NCBI GenBank assembly: GCA_023666975.1
Contig: JAMPAW010000137.1
Span: 1 to 9,010 of the forward strand
DNA from: Clostridium sp.
GTDB lineage: Bacteria; Bacillota_A; Clostridia; Lachnospirales; Lachnospiraceae
DNA: 9,010 nucleotides
Reading direction: 5' to 3'
The notes under the pieces are model-generated. The model searched no databases and was not told the origin of the DNA. It was given only the letters and a program-made list of their open reading frames with translations. Position 1 is the stretch's first letter. The number at the start of each line of letters is the position of its first letter. Shown here piece after piece: positions 1 through 7,768 of the stretch. The translations under genes were made by a program, and so were the position numbers.

Positions 1-388
1 GTCTTCCCTCGCCAAACAAATCAAAGGTACATACAAAAATAACAAAACTCCGTTTCAAGTCCTTGTAATTATCTCCCTTTTCCAAAATATTCAAGTCTAT
101 CATTCCTTGATAATATCTTGTTCGCCTTGGCAGGTTTCTATTCTCTGTGGTCTGCATTTCAATATTATAGACAGTTTCTCTTCCATCCTCTACATAGATA
201 TCCAAGCGCACACTTTTTGCATCTGCAGAAATGTCTATTGTCTCCTGTGACTTGGGATATTCAATGCGGGATATCTTTATGTTAAGTATCCGTTCTAAAA
301 AAGGTTTGCAAAACTTCGGATTTCTCATGATGACACTAAACATGAAATCATCTTTTATTTGCAGTTCCTCAAATGCTTTCTCTGTCAT
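1..388 (-). CDS. Rpn family / PD-(D/E)XK nuclease family transposase-like protein, 3' end outside window
   Basis: I translated this from the minus strand; it stays open for 129 codons to the window edge, so only the N-terminal part is seen. It begins MTEKAFEELQIKDDFMF, the usual opening of Rpn/PF12784 proteins ('...KDDFMFS.VM'). Candidate nuclease residues are D63 in RLDIYVED, followed by the E77-x-Q79 motif in YNIEMQT. The family signature LPRRTRYYQGMID follows at about residues 87-99. Known members are PD-(D/E)XK nucleases; some E. coli Rpn proteins promote RecA-independent recombination and others have been linked to phage defence, but this Clostridial branch is largely uncharacterised. 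The ATG at 388 is preceded by a purine-rich AAAAGGGGAA about 5 nt upstream and a near-perfect promoter, so the gene appears independently transcribed and intact at its 5' end. Family is confident; biological role is not. Confidence 0.88.
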   Translation of the reverse strand, partial: MTEKAFEELQIKDDFMFSVIMRNPKFCKPFLERILNIKISRIEYPKSQETIDISADAKSVRLDIYVEDGRETVYNIEMQTTENRNLPRRTRYYQGMIDLNILEKGDNYKDLKRSFVIFVCTFDLFGEGR

Positions 389-392
389 AGCA

Positions 393-402
393 TTTCCCCT
401 TT
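393..402 (-). promoter_or_regulatory. Ribosome binding site of the Rpn-family gene
   Basis: The minus strand reads AAAAGGGGAA a few bases before the ATG at 388. Together with the family-typical N terminus, this fixes the start codon of the partial gene. Confidence 0.6.
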
Positions 403-413
403 TCTTTATCTAC

Positions 414-442
414 ATTATAATATGTGTCTGCGTAGTTGACAA
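414..442 (-). promoter_or_regulatory. Sigma-A type promoter for the Rpn-family gene
   Basis: On the minus strand a TTGTCA -35 box (437-442) and a perfect TATAAT -10 box (414-419) are separated by exactly 17 nt. Transcription would start near 405-408, giving a very short leader of about 20 nt before the ATG at 388. This separates the Rpn-family gene from the glycan operon upstream. The assignment rests on sequence match to the vegetative consensus. Confidence 0.8.
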
Positions 443-525
443 GGACTGATTTTTACAACATTTATTACCACTGAAAGAATTGGTACTACTTTTGACATTA
501 AAGTAAAACGTTTTCCCTCTATCCC

Positions 526-1344
526 TTACAGTTGATTCCCTTTCTCACTCTCTTTATAAACACCGGTCAACATTCTTGCTGCCCATGACGGCCAGAATCT
601 GCAAAACATCTCATAATCCTCCTGCCTTCTTAGTTTCCCCTGAATCGTCGCACTGGTTTCGCTCTCCTCATGAATTCTGTGTGCCATCAAAACCTCCGGT
701 ATATAAACAAATTGCCCTTCTTTACAGCTCAACCACTCCCATGCCTGCCAATCCAGATTACTTCTAAAATGTCCAAGAAACAAGCTTTGACAGTTATGCT
801 CCTTCATCACTTTTTGAATGTATCCCATATTATAAGTTACTGACGGACAACATATCGCATTCCCAAATCTCAACACACATCTCTTCCAAAATTTCTGATT
901 CTGCCGTTTTGTAGCTTTCAATGGCGAAAGGAGTAGCTTTTTAATCTTTATGTTCTTACGATTAAAATATTTATCCGTTCCTACCAGTTCACTATAATCG
1001 GTAAATAATATCATCGTTTCTTTGTCATTTTGTGTAGATTCCAAGGCCTTTTCCATGACTTTTTGCGCATATTCCGGTTCATATAAATCGTCCTGATGCG
1101 CAATCGTCACATACGGGGTCTTTGCTACCGACAAAGCATAATTCCAATCCTCGCCAATTCCCGGCTGCCCTTCCCTTACAAAGTACTCAATACCATGACA
1201 TTCACACAGTCTTTCAAGATATTTACTCGGTGTTGAGGTCGACATCACTATCTCACTTTTCATCGTCTGCTTTTTTAGCGAACGAATACATTCTTCTATA
1301 TATTGACTGTCCCTATAAGCACATATTACAAATGTATGTTTCAT
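526..1344 (-). CDS. Family 2 glycosyltransferase (GT-A fold), last gene of the glycan operon
   Basis: The 272-residue protein has no membrane segment and is expected to act at the inner face of the membrane. The start, HTFVICAYRDSQYIEECIRSLKKQT, is the first beta strand and helix of a GT2 nucleotide-binding half. EYFVREGQPGIGEDWNYAL (about 53-71) is the segment that precedes the metal site. HQDD at 83-86 corresponds to the DXD-type motif that holds the divalent cation and nucleotide-sugar phosphates. LDWQAWEWL near 197-205 may provide the acceptor-side acidic residue, and HRIHEESET (222-230) is a conserved tail seen in many Clostridial GT2 enzymes. The donor and acceptor sugars cannot be read from sequence. 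It lies 66 bp after the GT-C-like gene with no good promoter between. The ribosome binding site is weak (GAGAGAG) and the region is visibly more AT-rich than the upstream operon genes, which could mean separate acquisition. Confidence 0.88.
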   Translation of the reverse strand: MKHTFVICAYRDSQYIEECIRSLKKQTMKSEIVMSTSTPSKYLERLCECHGIEYFVREGQPGIGEDWNYALSVAKTPYVTIAHQDDLYEPEYAQKVMEKALESTQNDKETMILFTDYSELVGTDKYFNRKNIKIKKLLLSPLKATKRQNQKFWKRCVLRFGNAICCPSVTYNMGYIQKVMKEHNCQSLFLGHFRSNLDWQAWEWLSCKEGQFVYIPEVLMAHRIHEESETSATIQGKLRRQEDYEMFCRFWPSWAARMLTGVYKESEKGNQL

Positions 1345-1410
1345 CTCTATACTCTCTCTTCAATCAATCTACGGAAACCGCTTTGGTCAAAACTTTTCTG
1401 TAGGCTGTCT

Positions 1411-3327
1411 TCACTTAATCCGCTTCATATATTCCAGTTCTACGCCATCCTCTGTACTGATCACCTTATAAAATTTACCGTTCTTAACCTCTTTTATGCC
1501 AAACAGCTCCTCCATATTGTCATTAAAATACTCATTAGTCGAGTACACCCATATATATTCATATCCCTGCTCTGCCAGCACATTCGGCAGGGTTTCAATC
1601 GGATAGTCCGTTAAGCCGGAGATTGACTTACTGGTATCCTTCCTGAATCTAAAGCACATTCCACCCCGCATTAGCTGATTTCCCAATTCATAATCCGCAA
1701 CCAATGTAAACAGTCCAGATTTTTTCTGGTTAATAAAATAGATTTTTCCACTTTCTCCTGTAATATCCTTAATCTTTTGGGTATAACCAATCATTTTTTC
1801 CCGTTCGGCATAATTTTTTGTATCCAACGCATAGGTGCGTACAAGGTTCTGCAAAAAGTAATTGTTGCTGCCATGTACAATGTATAGAAAGCTAATAAAA
1901 ATGATGCCTTTTTTCAGGCATTTTACAGCAGAGTTCTTTTCTGTTCCTGACAGATGAAAAAGCGGAACGGTAAGCGGAACGACGCCTAGCATCATGTAAT
2001 CCGAATAATAGCGGTTAAGTGACGTCGTCTGAATACTTTGGTCATACCCGAATACCGTCATAAACGCAAAAAACATCACCAGAAAGTACCCTGCAAATCC
2101 CAATATATATATACGCATTACGCTGTTATACCGTAAACGGTCCTTCCTGTCCAATATCATCGGATAAACAACACAAACCATGCCGACGGTAAGCAGAAAG
2201 AATAATCCATACGACAAATAAAAGCTTTCCTGCTGCAGATTCACCGACTTAAATATCCAGCCAATCATGGACTTTAACGTCAACAGCCCACGATTTTCCT
2301 GTCCCGGCTGTACTGCCAGCCCATTAAACCGAAATAAACCATTTTGTCCGGTCACAGCCGACCAAATTAAAATAAGCACCACCGGCGACAGCACGGCACA
2401 AATACACAGCAGTCCCCTTTTGGAAAACAAATACTTTTTCCAGTCTGCAGGTATTATGCGCTCTTTTCTTTCTCTGCGTGACACCAAATATAGAATAACG
2501 ATTACCATAACCACAATAACCGCAAACAGAGGCCCTACCATGGATTTCATCAACCCTACATTCAGCAAAACCAAGGGAATCAGATAAAGATTTCTCTTTG
2601 TATTTCTGCCAAGCAGAAGCCATGCGATCAAGCCACCAGCCCAATACGCCGTTGCCTGATCGGTATAAATGTTATAATATGGCTGTACAAAAATTAATGC
2701 AGCCAGCCAAAAATGGAATATTCCAAATGCCCATATCCTTTTCCACGATTTCCAGCCCTCACCCGAAAAAGGAAGCGCCAGTGCACTAAACCACAGAAGA
2801 AGATTGGAAACATAGTAATTGCTTTCTGTAATGCTGCCGGTCACAAGATAACTTATCTTAGCAATGAAATAATGGAAAAAGGTAGTGCTTGACAGCAATA
2901 CTGTTTCACCCGAAAAACTCTCCCCTCCCGGCAATTTATCAAACTCCACCATAAAATTAGCAGCCTTGCCCCACTGATACAATTCATCCCAGTTGCATAT
3001 ATGCATTCCCCTAAATGTCACCAGTCCTATCCCGGCTGCTCCCAGTATCATTACAATTCCAGGCGTAAAAAATGTTTTCAGCGAATAATCTTTCCCGCAT
3101 GCCCATGCCGCAACGGACAAAAGCAGACCGACGACAGAAAGGACATAGACCAGCACAAGGGCATATCCTGTATTTCCCATCAAGCCGGCGATATAGACAA
3201 ACATCAATATCAGCATCAAGGAAGATGCCCATCCTTCTTCCGGTGTCACTTTAGCAAGAATATGAAACAACAAAGCCAGTCCGATGATTACCAGTATTGC
3301 CGCTCCCACAAAAGCTATATTTTGCAT
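1411..3327 (-). CDS. Polytopic membrane protein, putative GT-C type glycosyltransferase
   Basis: The protein is 638 residues from the ATG at 3327, with at least ten hydrophobic segments (for example about 4-24, 36-50, 54-76, 89-104, 173-187, 199-215, 228-240, 247-283, 306-324, 370-392, 403-426, 445-458, 473-486). A soluble C-terminal domain follows from about 490. GT-C enzymes use polyprenyl-phosphate sugars and carry an acidic pair in the first large outside loop. Here NWDELYQWG places D114-E115 just after a hydrophobic segment, and YTDQATAYW near 221-229 gives a second acid. SLNRYYSDY near 436-444 resembles late GT-C arginine-tyrosine motifs. I see no O-antigen ligase or Wzy signature, though those remain possible. 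An in-frame TTG at 3339 adds four residues and has GGAG 10 nt upstream; I prefer the ATG, which has GGA 7 nt upstream. It lies about 20 bp after the phosphoglycosyltransferase gene, which fits lipid-linked glycan assembly. Substrate unknown. Confidence 0.72.
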   Translation of the reverse strand: MQNIAFVGAAILVIIGLALLFHILAKVTPEEGWASSLMLILMFVYIAGLMGNTGYALVLVYVLSVVGLLLSVAAWACGKDYSLKTFFTPGIVMILGAAGIGLVTFRGMHICNWDELYQWGKAANFMVEFDKLPGGESFSGETVLLSSTTFFHYFIAKISYLVTGSITESNYYVSNLLLWFSALALPFSGEGWKSWKRIWAFGIFHFWLAALIFVQPYYNIYTDQATAYWAGGLIAWLLLGRNTKRNLYLIPLVLLNVGLMKSMVGPLFAVIVVMVIVILYLVSRRERKERIIPADWKKYLFSKRGLLCICAVLSPVVLILIWSAVTGQNGLFRFNGLAVQPGQENRGLLTLKSMIGWIFKSVNLQQESFYLSYGLFFLLTVGMVCVVYPMILDRKDRLRYNSVMRIYILGFAGYFLVMFFAFMTVFGYDQSIQTTSLNRYYSDYMMLGVVPLTVPLFHLSGTEKNSAVKCLKKGIIFISFLYIVHGSNNYFLQNLVRTYALDTKNYAEREKMIGYTQKIKDITGESGKIYFINQKKSGLFTLVADYELGNQLMRGGMCFRFRKDTSKSISGLTDYPIETLPNVLAEQGYEYIWVYSTNEYFNDNMEELFGIKEVKNGKFYKVISTEDGVELEYMKRIK

Positions 3328-3346
3328 GTCTATTTCCAACCTTTCG

Positions 3347-4771
3347 CTACTCCCTTGATTTACCTTGCTCCTTTTCCGGCTGCTCCACCGGCTGTTTCAC
3401 CGCTGTTACCTGATTCATCTCGATTCCCTCTGTATTTTCCTTTTGGAAAAGAATTTTAAAGGTAAGCAGCAATAACTTGATATCCAGCCAAAAGGAATAA
3501 TTTTCAATATAGGTCAAATCCAATTTCAATTTATCGTACGGTGTTGTATTGTATTTACCATATACCTGTGCATAACCGGTAAGCCCCGCCTTTACTTTCA
3601 GGCGAAAATCAAATTCCGGAATAATTTCCTTATACTGTGCCGCAATTTCCGGACGTTCAGGTCTCGGACCCACCAGAGACATATCCCCTTTGATAATATT
3701 AATCAACTGTGGAAACTCATCAAAATGAATGGCCCGCAGTACCTTGCCCACGGGAGTGATACGGTCATCATTCTTCTTTGCCAGCTGCGCACCCGAGTCC
3801 TCCGAATCCATCCGCATGCTTCGGAATTTATATATGTTGAATACCTTACCGTCAATAGTCAGCCTTGGCTGCTTATAGAGAACCGGTCCCCCGTCATAAA
3901 TCTTAATCGCCAGGGCAATCAACAAAAACATTGGCAGCAGTATAATGGAAATTGGAATACAGAGTACCAAATCCAACAACCGCTTAAAGATAATCTGCTC
4001 ACCTGACAACCCCTTGTTACGGGACAGGTATAGCGGAGTGTCAAACAGATGAATGTTGTCTGAACCGCGGAGAAGTATGTCCGATATCTTGGGAGTTACA
4101 TAGGTTCTGACCGATTCGATAAAACAGCGCTTCAATATAATATTGCGCTCATATGCCGGAATGTCATAAATCAGCACGGCTTCATACTCAGCGACCATAT
4201 TACATACACTGTCCAGACTCTCCACAGTCAAATCCGCCATATCACAAATCTCATATTTATCCTGTCGGGAGCTCATTTTCATAATCATATCCTCAGGGCT
4301 GCGGTCATAACAGACCAGCAGCATCTGCCTTGGCGGGTAGAGCAGTGCATATATCACCTTACAGATAAATACCCATACCAGAATGGCAATAATCTGGACA
4401 AAGGTCATCCGGATTAACGGAACAGCCGATAAATAGTGCCTGCTGACCAAAACAACCTGTAGGTAAGCCACTACATTGGCACAGACAAGCGATAATATCT
4501 GCGAATATAAGACATCCATCAGCCGCAGATACCCAATCTTAAATCCACCGTAAAGCTGTGTCAGCAAAAACAGAACCAGCCCATATATACCGATTACCGC
4601 CCAGTTACCCCGGAGGGAAAAGGGATTTTCCAGCTGACCGACATAAACCCGATACCATACATAGGCAAATAAGGCGATATGGATTGCCAGCAGGATAAAA
4701 CCTTCAAAAAAATTGATAACCCTCTTAAATTGATCTCTTTTCCGAACTTTATTACGCATATTTTTCACCAC
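3347..4771 (-). CDS. Polyprenyl-phosphate sugar phosphotransferase (priming glycosyltransferase, WbaP/WcaJ-type)
   Basis: This 474-residue enzyme should transfer a sugar-1-phosphate from a nucleotide sugar to undecaprenyl phosphate, the first step of exopolysaccharide, capsule or related glycan synthesis. The N-terminal half has four membrane helices (about 24-40, 56-72, 88-110, 118-144) and a Rossmann-like middle region (about 148-235), as in large monotopic phosphoglycosyltransferases. The catalytic domain starts near 258 with a membrane helix ending in a lysine-rich turn (KRLLDLVLCIP...). It carries GGPVLYKQPR (294-303), YKFRSM (314-319), the Asp-Glu dyad at 351-352 in FDEFPQL, KGDMSLVGPRPERPE (361-375) and GLTGYAQVYGK (396-406). 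The dyad sits in DEFPQ rather than the commoner DELPQ. The tail after 450 is polar and disordered. Translation starts at GTG, directly after the TAA of the muramidase gene; a second GTG and an ATG at 4759 are in-frame alternatives. Sugar specificity cannot be inferred. Confidence 0.94.
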   Translation of the reverse strand: MVKNMRNKVRKRDQFKRVINFFEGFILLAIHIALFAYVWYRVYVGQLENPFSLRGNWAVIGIYGLVLFLLTQLYGGFKIGYLRLMDVLYSQILSLVCANVVAYLQVVLVSRHYLSAVPLIRMTFVQIIAILVWVFICKVIYALLYPPRQMLLVCYDRSPEDMIMKMSSRQDKYEICDMADLTVESLDSVCNMVAEYEAVLIYDIPAYERNIILKRCFIESVRTYVTPKISDILLRGSDNIHLFDTPLYLSRNKGLSGEQIIFKRLLDLVLCIPISIILLPMFLLIALAIKIYDGGPVLYKQPRLTIDGKVFNIYKFRSMRMDSEDSGAQLAKKNDDRITPVGKVLRAIHFDEFPQLINIIKGDMSLVGPRPERPEIAAQYKEIIPEFDFRLKVKAGLTGYAQVYGKYNTTPYDKLKLDLTYIENYSFWLDIKLLLLTFKILFQKENTEGIEMNQVTAVKQPVEQPEKEQGKSRE

Positions 4772-6349
4772 TTATTTTCCCGTCAGATATCCGTTTTTAT
4801 CGAAAGTATAGCTTTTACCTTTAATCTTAATCGTCTTATTTCTCACCATCTTACCGTTTTTCTCAAAATAGTATTTATGATTCTTATCTGTCAGCCAGCC
4901 TTTCTTCATCACGCCTTTTTTGTCAAAGTAGTACCGGTCGCCGTTAATCGTCTTAAACCCGGTCACACGGTTACCCTTACTGTCACAGTAGTATTTCTTT
5001 CCTTTGGCCGTAATCCATTTCTGTTTTGCAATATCTCCAGAGCTATAGCGGTAAATGTATTTACCATTTGCCTTTTGGTGCCAGCCCTTTTTAATCTTGC
5101 AGGAGCCGTCTTCCCTGATCGTTACTCCCGGCTCATTGGTGTTAAACTGCTGTACGCCGTTATCGTTAAATAGATATATTTTTCCTGCGATTTTCGTAAA
5201 CCCGGTCTGCATTACACCTTTCTTATCAAAATAGTACTTCTCGCCGGAAATAGAGTGCCAGCCGGTAGCTGCCTCACCTTCCCTGAGATAATAGCGCTCA
5301 CCTGCCATTGCAAACCAGCCGCTCTGTAATCTTTTCCCCTGATAATAATATGACCATTTACCATTTTCCTTATACCAGCCATATTTCAATGCCTGATTGC
5401 GAAGTTTAACCTTCTCCAAATAATCCGTATAGAGAAAATTCAAATCTACTGTGTTCTCCGTAATGCCAGAAAGCTTCTGTGTCGAGGTCGCCTGCCACAT
5501 TCCAAAATCATATTCTCTCCGGTCAGGTTCAACATAGGTATATCTGGCATACCAAAATTCATAATCCTTTAACACCTTCTTGTCCAGATAGTTATCATAC
5601 CAGTTCTGATTGCAATAAAGCATCGGCGTATATCCCGCTGCCGCTATCGTTTCCATAAAAGTTCTTGCCATCTCCGTCCTGACTTCCCTGCTTGTCCCCT
5701 TCAATATTTCCGGGTCCTCAATATCGAAAGCAACCGGAAATGCCACGTCGATACCGTCCAGGCTTTCAATCGTATACTCTGCCTCTGCCTGCGCTTGCTT
5801 AGGAGTCTTCGCATAGGAATAGAAATAAATGCCGATAGGAAGCCCAACTTCTTTTGCTCCTTTGACATAGGATTTAAATTTGGAATCCATTGTGCATTTC
5901 TTGCTGCCGTATCTTCCTTTGCCATATCCCAGCCGCAGCATGACAAAATCCACACCGGAATCCTTAATTTTGTTCCAGTCTACATTCCCCTGCCACTGTG
6001 ACATATCCACACCCATAGTAATTACATCTTTACTCAGCGTGGACAAAAGCACCCCTGTTTCCTTATCGGAATTGCGGATTTTCCCGCCGGAAGTCTCATT
6101 GAGATAATGATACCTGCCGTCAATCCGTTTCCAGCCTGTCACTTTTTTTCCTGATTTGTTTACATAATATTTCCCATTCTTATCCTTTACCCATGAAGAG
6201 GTCTGTTTCTCCCCATCTATGTAGAAATAACCGTCGGACCAGCCGTCTTTCACCTTATCGGCATAACAGGTTTTTCCCGTCAGCACTCCGCCTGCCAGCA
6301 AGAGCACGGCCAACATCAATATCCGAATATTCTTCTTTCCTCTCATCAC
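4772..6349 (-). CDS. Secreted GH25 muramidase (lysozyme) with cell-wall-binding repeats on both sides
   Basis: This enzyme should cleave the beta-1,4 bond between N-acetylmuramic acid and N-acetylglucosamine outside the cell. Residues 1-30 form a signal peptide: basic MRGKKN, a leucine-alanine rich core, and likely cleavage after CYA30. Two aromatic-glycine binding repeats lie at about 36-84. The GH25 barrel runs about 111-312. GVDMSQWQG gives D115, AFDIED gives the DxE pair D209/E211, and VDLNF near 301-305 is the final conserved strand; these match known GH25 catalytic residues. About nine more repeats (GW...NGKYYY type) fill 324-525, with a looser linker at 402-418. Such repeats bind choline, teichoic acids or other wall polymers; the ligand here is unknown. 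A ribosome binding site AAAGGAA (6357-6363) lies 7 nt from GTG at 6349, with ATG at 6346 as alternative. The gene directly abuts the priming transferase gene, pointing to coupled expression with glycan synthesis. Confidence 0.93.
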   Translation of the reverse strand: MMRGKKNIRILMLAVLLLAGGVLTGKTCYADKVKDGWSDGYFYIDGEKQTSSWVKDKNGKYYVNKSGKKVTGWKRIDGRYHYLNETSGGKIRNSDKETGVLLSTLSKDVITMGVDMSQWQGNVDWNKIKDSGVDFVMLRLGYGKGRYGSKKCTMDSKFKSYVKGAKEVGLPIGIYFYSYAKTPKQAQAEAEYTIESLDGIDVAFPVAFDIEDPEILKGTSREVRTEMARTFMETIAAAGYTPMLYCNQNWYDNYLDKKVLKDYEFWYARYTYVEPDRREYDFGMWQATSTQKLSGITENTVDLNFLYTDYLEKVKLRNQALKYGWYKENGKWSYYYQGKRLQSGWFAMAGERYYLREGEAATGWHSISGEKYYFDKKGVMQTGFTKIAGKIYLFNDNGVQQFNTNEPGVTIREDGSCKIKKGWHQKANGKYIYRYSSGDIAKQKWITAKGKKYYCDSKGNRVTGFKTINGDRYYFDKKGVMKKGWLTDKNHKYYFEKNGKMVRNKTIKIKGKSYTFDKNGYLTGK

Positions 6350-6356
6350 TATCTGA

Positions 6357-6363
6357 TTCCTTT
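6357..6363 (-). promoter_or_regulatory. Ribosome binding site of the GH25 muramidase gene
   Basis: The minus strand reads AAAGGAA 7 nt before GTG 6349 and 10 nt before ATG 6346. The shorter spacing slightly favours the GTG, but either start leaves the signal peptide intact. Confidence 0.6.
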
Positions 6364-6380
6364 CTACTACGTGTTCTCTG

Positions 6381-7733
6381 CTATGCCTCGTGTCCCTTCG
6401 CCTTGATCACCTGCACCACTTCGTCGACATACTTTTTGCAAAGTTCGTCGGCTGCCGCCTCAACCATTACGCGAATCACAGGCTCGGTGCCGCTTTCCCG
6501 AAGAAGAATCCTTCCATCACTCCCCAGAGTTTCCTCTACTCTTTTCACCGCAGCAATAACATCTTCGTCCGCTCTGGCCTCCGGCTTGCTCTTGACTCTG
6601 ACATTGACCAGAAGCTGCGGATAAATCTTCAAATCCCGGAACAGCTCCGATGCATTTACCTTTTTCTCAAGAATCACCTCCATCAGTTTAATGGAGGTCA
6701 GCACACCGTCCCCCGTCGTTGCATATTTGCTGAAGATAATATGGCCACTCTGTTCTCCACCCAGAGAATGACCGTTATCCATCATATTTTCATATACATA
6801 TTTATCTCCCACCGCTGTCTGCTCATACGAAATCCCTTTCTTATCCAATGCTTTATAAAGACCGAGATTGGACATTACCGTAGTGACAACCGTGTTGTTG
6901 TTCAGTTCACCCCGCTCAGCGAGATAACCTCCGCAGGCATAGAGAATCTTATCCCCGTCGATAATCTCTCCGTTTTCATCTACTGCCAGACAGCGGTCTG
7001 CATCACCGTCATAGGCAAATCCAATATCCAGTTTTTTCTCCTTTACCAATGCCTGAAGGTTCTCGATATGGGTAGAACCACAATCTCTGTTAATATTGGT
7101 TCCGTCCGGATTGTTGTTTATCACATACGTTTTTGCTCCGAGGGCTTCAAATACCGCCTTTGCCACGGTAGATGCGGCACCGTTTGCACAGTCCAGGCCT
7201 ACCCGCTTATTTTTGTAGGAACGGGTGGCAAGCGTCATCAGATAACCGATATAGCGGTTTCTTCCCATCGCATAATCCACTGTCTTGCCAATCTGCTCCC
7301 TTTTTGCAAAAGGTATCTCCGGAATATTCCCGTCAATATAATCCTCAATCTCGGCCTCCACCTCAGCCTCCAGCTTATAACCCTGGCCGTTAATCACCTT
7401 AATCCCATTATCATAATACGGATTATGGCTGGCAGATATCATAATTCCGCAGTCAAATTCGTCCAGACGCACAATATAAGATACACTCGGCGTCGGGGTG
7501 ACATGCATCAGATAGACATCTGCACCGCTTGCCGTCAGCCCTGCTACCAGAGAATATTCAAACATATATGACGAACGTCTCGTATCCTTGCCAATCACGA
7601 TACTGGCCTTACCGTCTGCATGGTTTCTGCCATAATAGTATCCCAAATACCTGCCTACCTTATAGGCATGCTCAACAGTCAAATCAACGTTAGCCTCTCC
7701 CCGAAATCCGTCAGTTCCAAAATACTTACCCAT
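6381..7733 (-). CDS. glmM: Phosphoglucosamine mutase
   Basis: The enzyme interconverts glucosamine-6-phosphate and glucosamine-1-phosphate in the cytosol, feeding UDP-GlcNAc for peptidoglycan and wall glycans. At 450 residues it has normal family length. FGTDGFRGEAN at 5-15 is the N-terminal signature. ISASHNPYYDNGIK carries the phosphorylated serine S102, at the same position as in E. coli GlmM. YDGDADR gives the metal ligands D242, D244 and D246. GGEQSGH (325-331) is the sugar-binding loop, and RESGTEP (412-418) binds the substrate phosphate. Phosphomannomutase relatives share this layout, but the overall pattern fits GlmM best. The ATG is fixed by AAGGAG 7 nt upstream. In many Firmicutes glmM follows cdaA and ybbR; here it instead sits between a lipid kinase gene (35 bp gap) and a muramidase gene (31 bp gap). 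Whether it is the only copy in the genome cannot be seen. Confidence 0.95.
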   Translation of the reverse strand: MGKYFGTDGFRGEANVDLTVEHAYKVGRYLGYYYGRNHADGKASIVIGKDTRRSSYMFEYSLVAGLTASGADVYLMHVTPTPSVSYIVRLDEFDCGIMISASHNPYYDNGIKVINGQGYKLEAEVEAEIEDYIDGNIPEIPFAKREQIGKTVDYAMGRNRYIGYLMTLATRSYKNKRVGLDCANGAASTVAKAVFEALGAKTYVINNNPDGTNINRDCGSTHIENLQALVKEKKLDIGFAYDGDADRCLAVDENGEIIDGDKILYACGGYLAERGELNNNTVVTTVMSNLGLYKALDKKGISYEQTAVGDKYVYENMMDNGHSLGGEQSGHIIFSKYATTGDGVLTSIKLMEVILEKKVNASELFRDLKIYPQLLVNVRVKSKPEARADEDVIAAVKRVEETLGSDGRILLRESGTEPVIRVMVEAAADELCKKYVDEVVQVIKAKGHEA

Positions 7734-7740
7734 GATAATA

Positions 7741-7746
7741 CTCCTT
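7741..7746 (-). promoter_or_regulatory. Ribosome binding site of glmM
   Basis: A canonical AAGGAG lies 7 nt before the ATG at 7733. It is the strongest conventional site in the operon and suggests efficient, independent translation of glmM. Confidence 0.85.
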
Positions 7747-7768
7747 CTTCATTCTATCGATTTATCTA

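Noticed and set aside
450..525. Terminator after the GT2 gene
   Set aside because: A TACTTT/AAAGTA pairing exists, but it is short, A-T rich and lacks a following T-run. I could not support a terminator here.
1345..1410. Promoter for the GT2 gene in the gap after the GT-C-like gene
   Set aside because: A TTGACC is present, but there is no matching -10 box at 16-18 nt, so read-through from the operon promoter is more likely.
4679..5173. A 164-codon plus-strand frame across the muramidase and transferase junction
   Set aside because: It is antisense to two well-supported genes. Its hydrophobic look comes from reading lysine- and aromatic-rich repeat codons backwards.
6390..7571. A 393-codon plus-strand reading frame opposite glmM
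   Set aside because: It lies wholly antisense to a clear glmM with all catalytic motifs. Its product is cysteine-, histidine- and isoleucine-rich with no domain pattern, typical of an antisense shadow.
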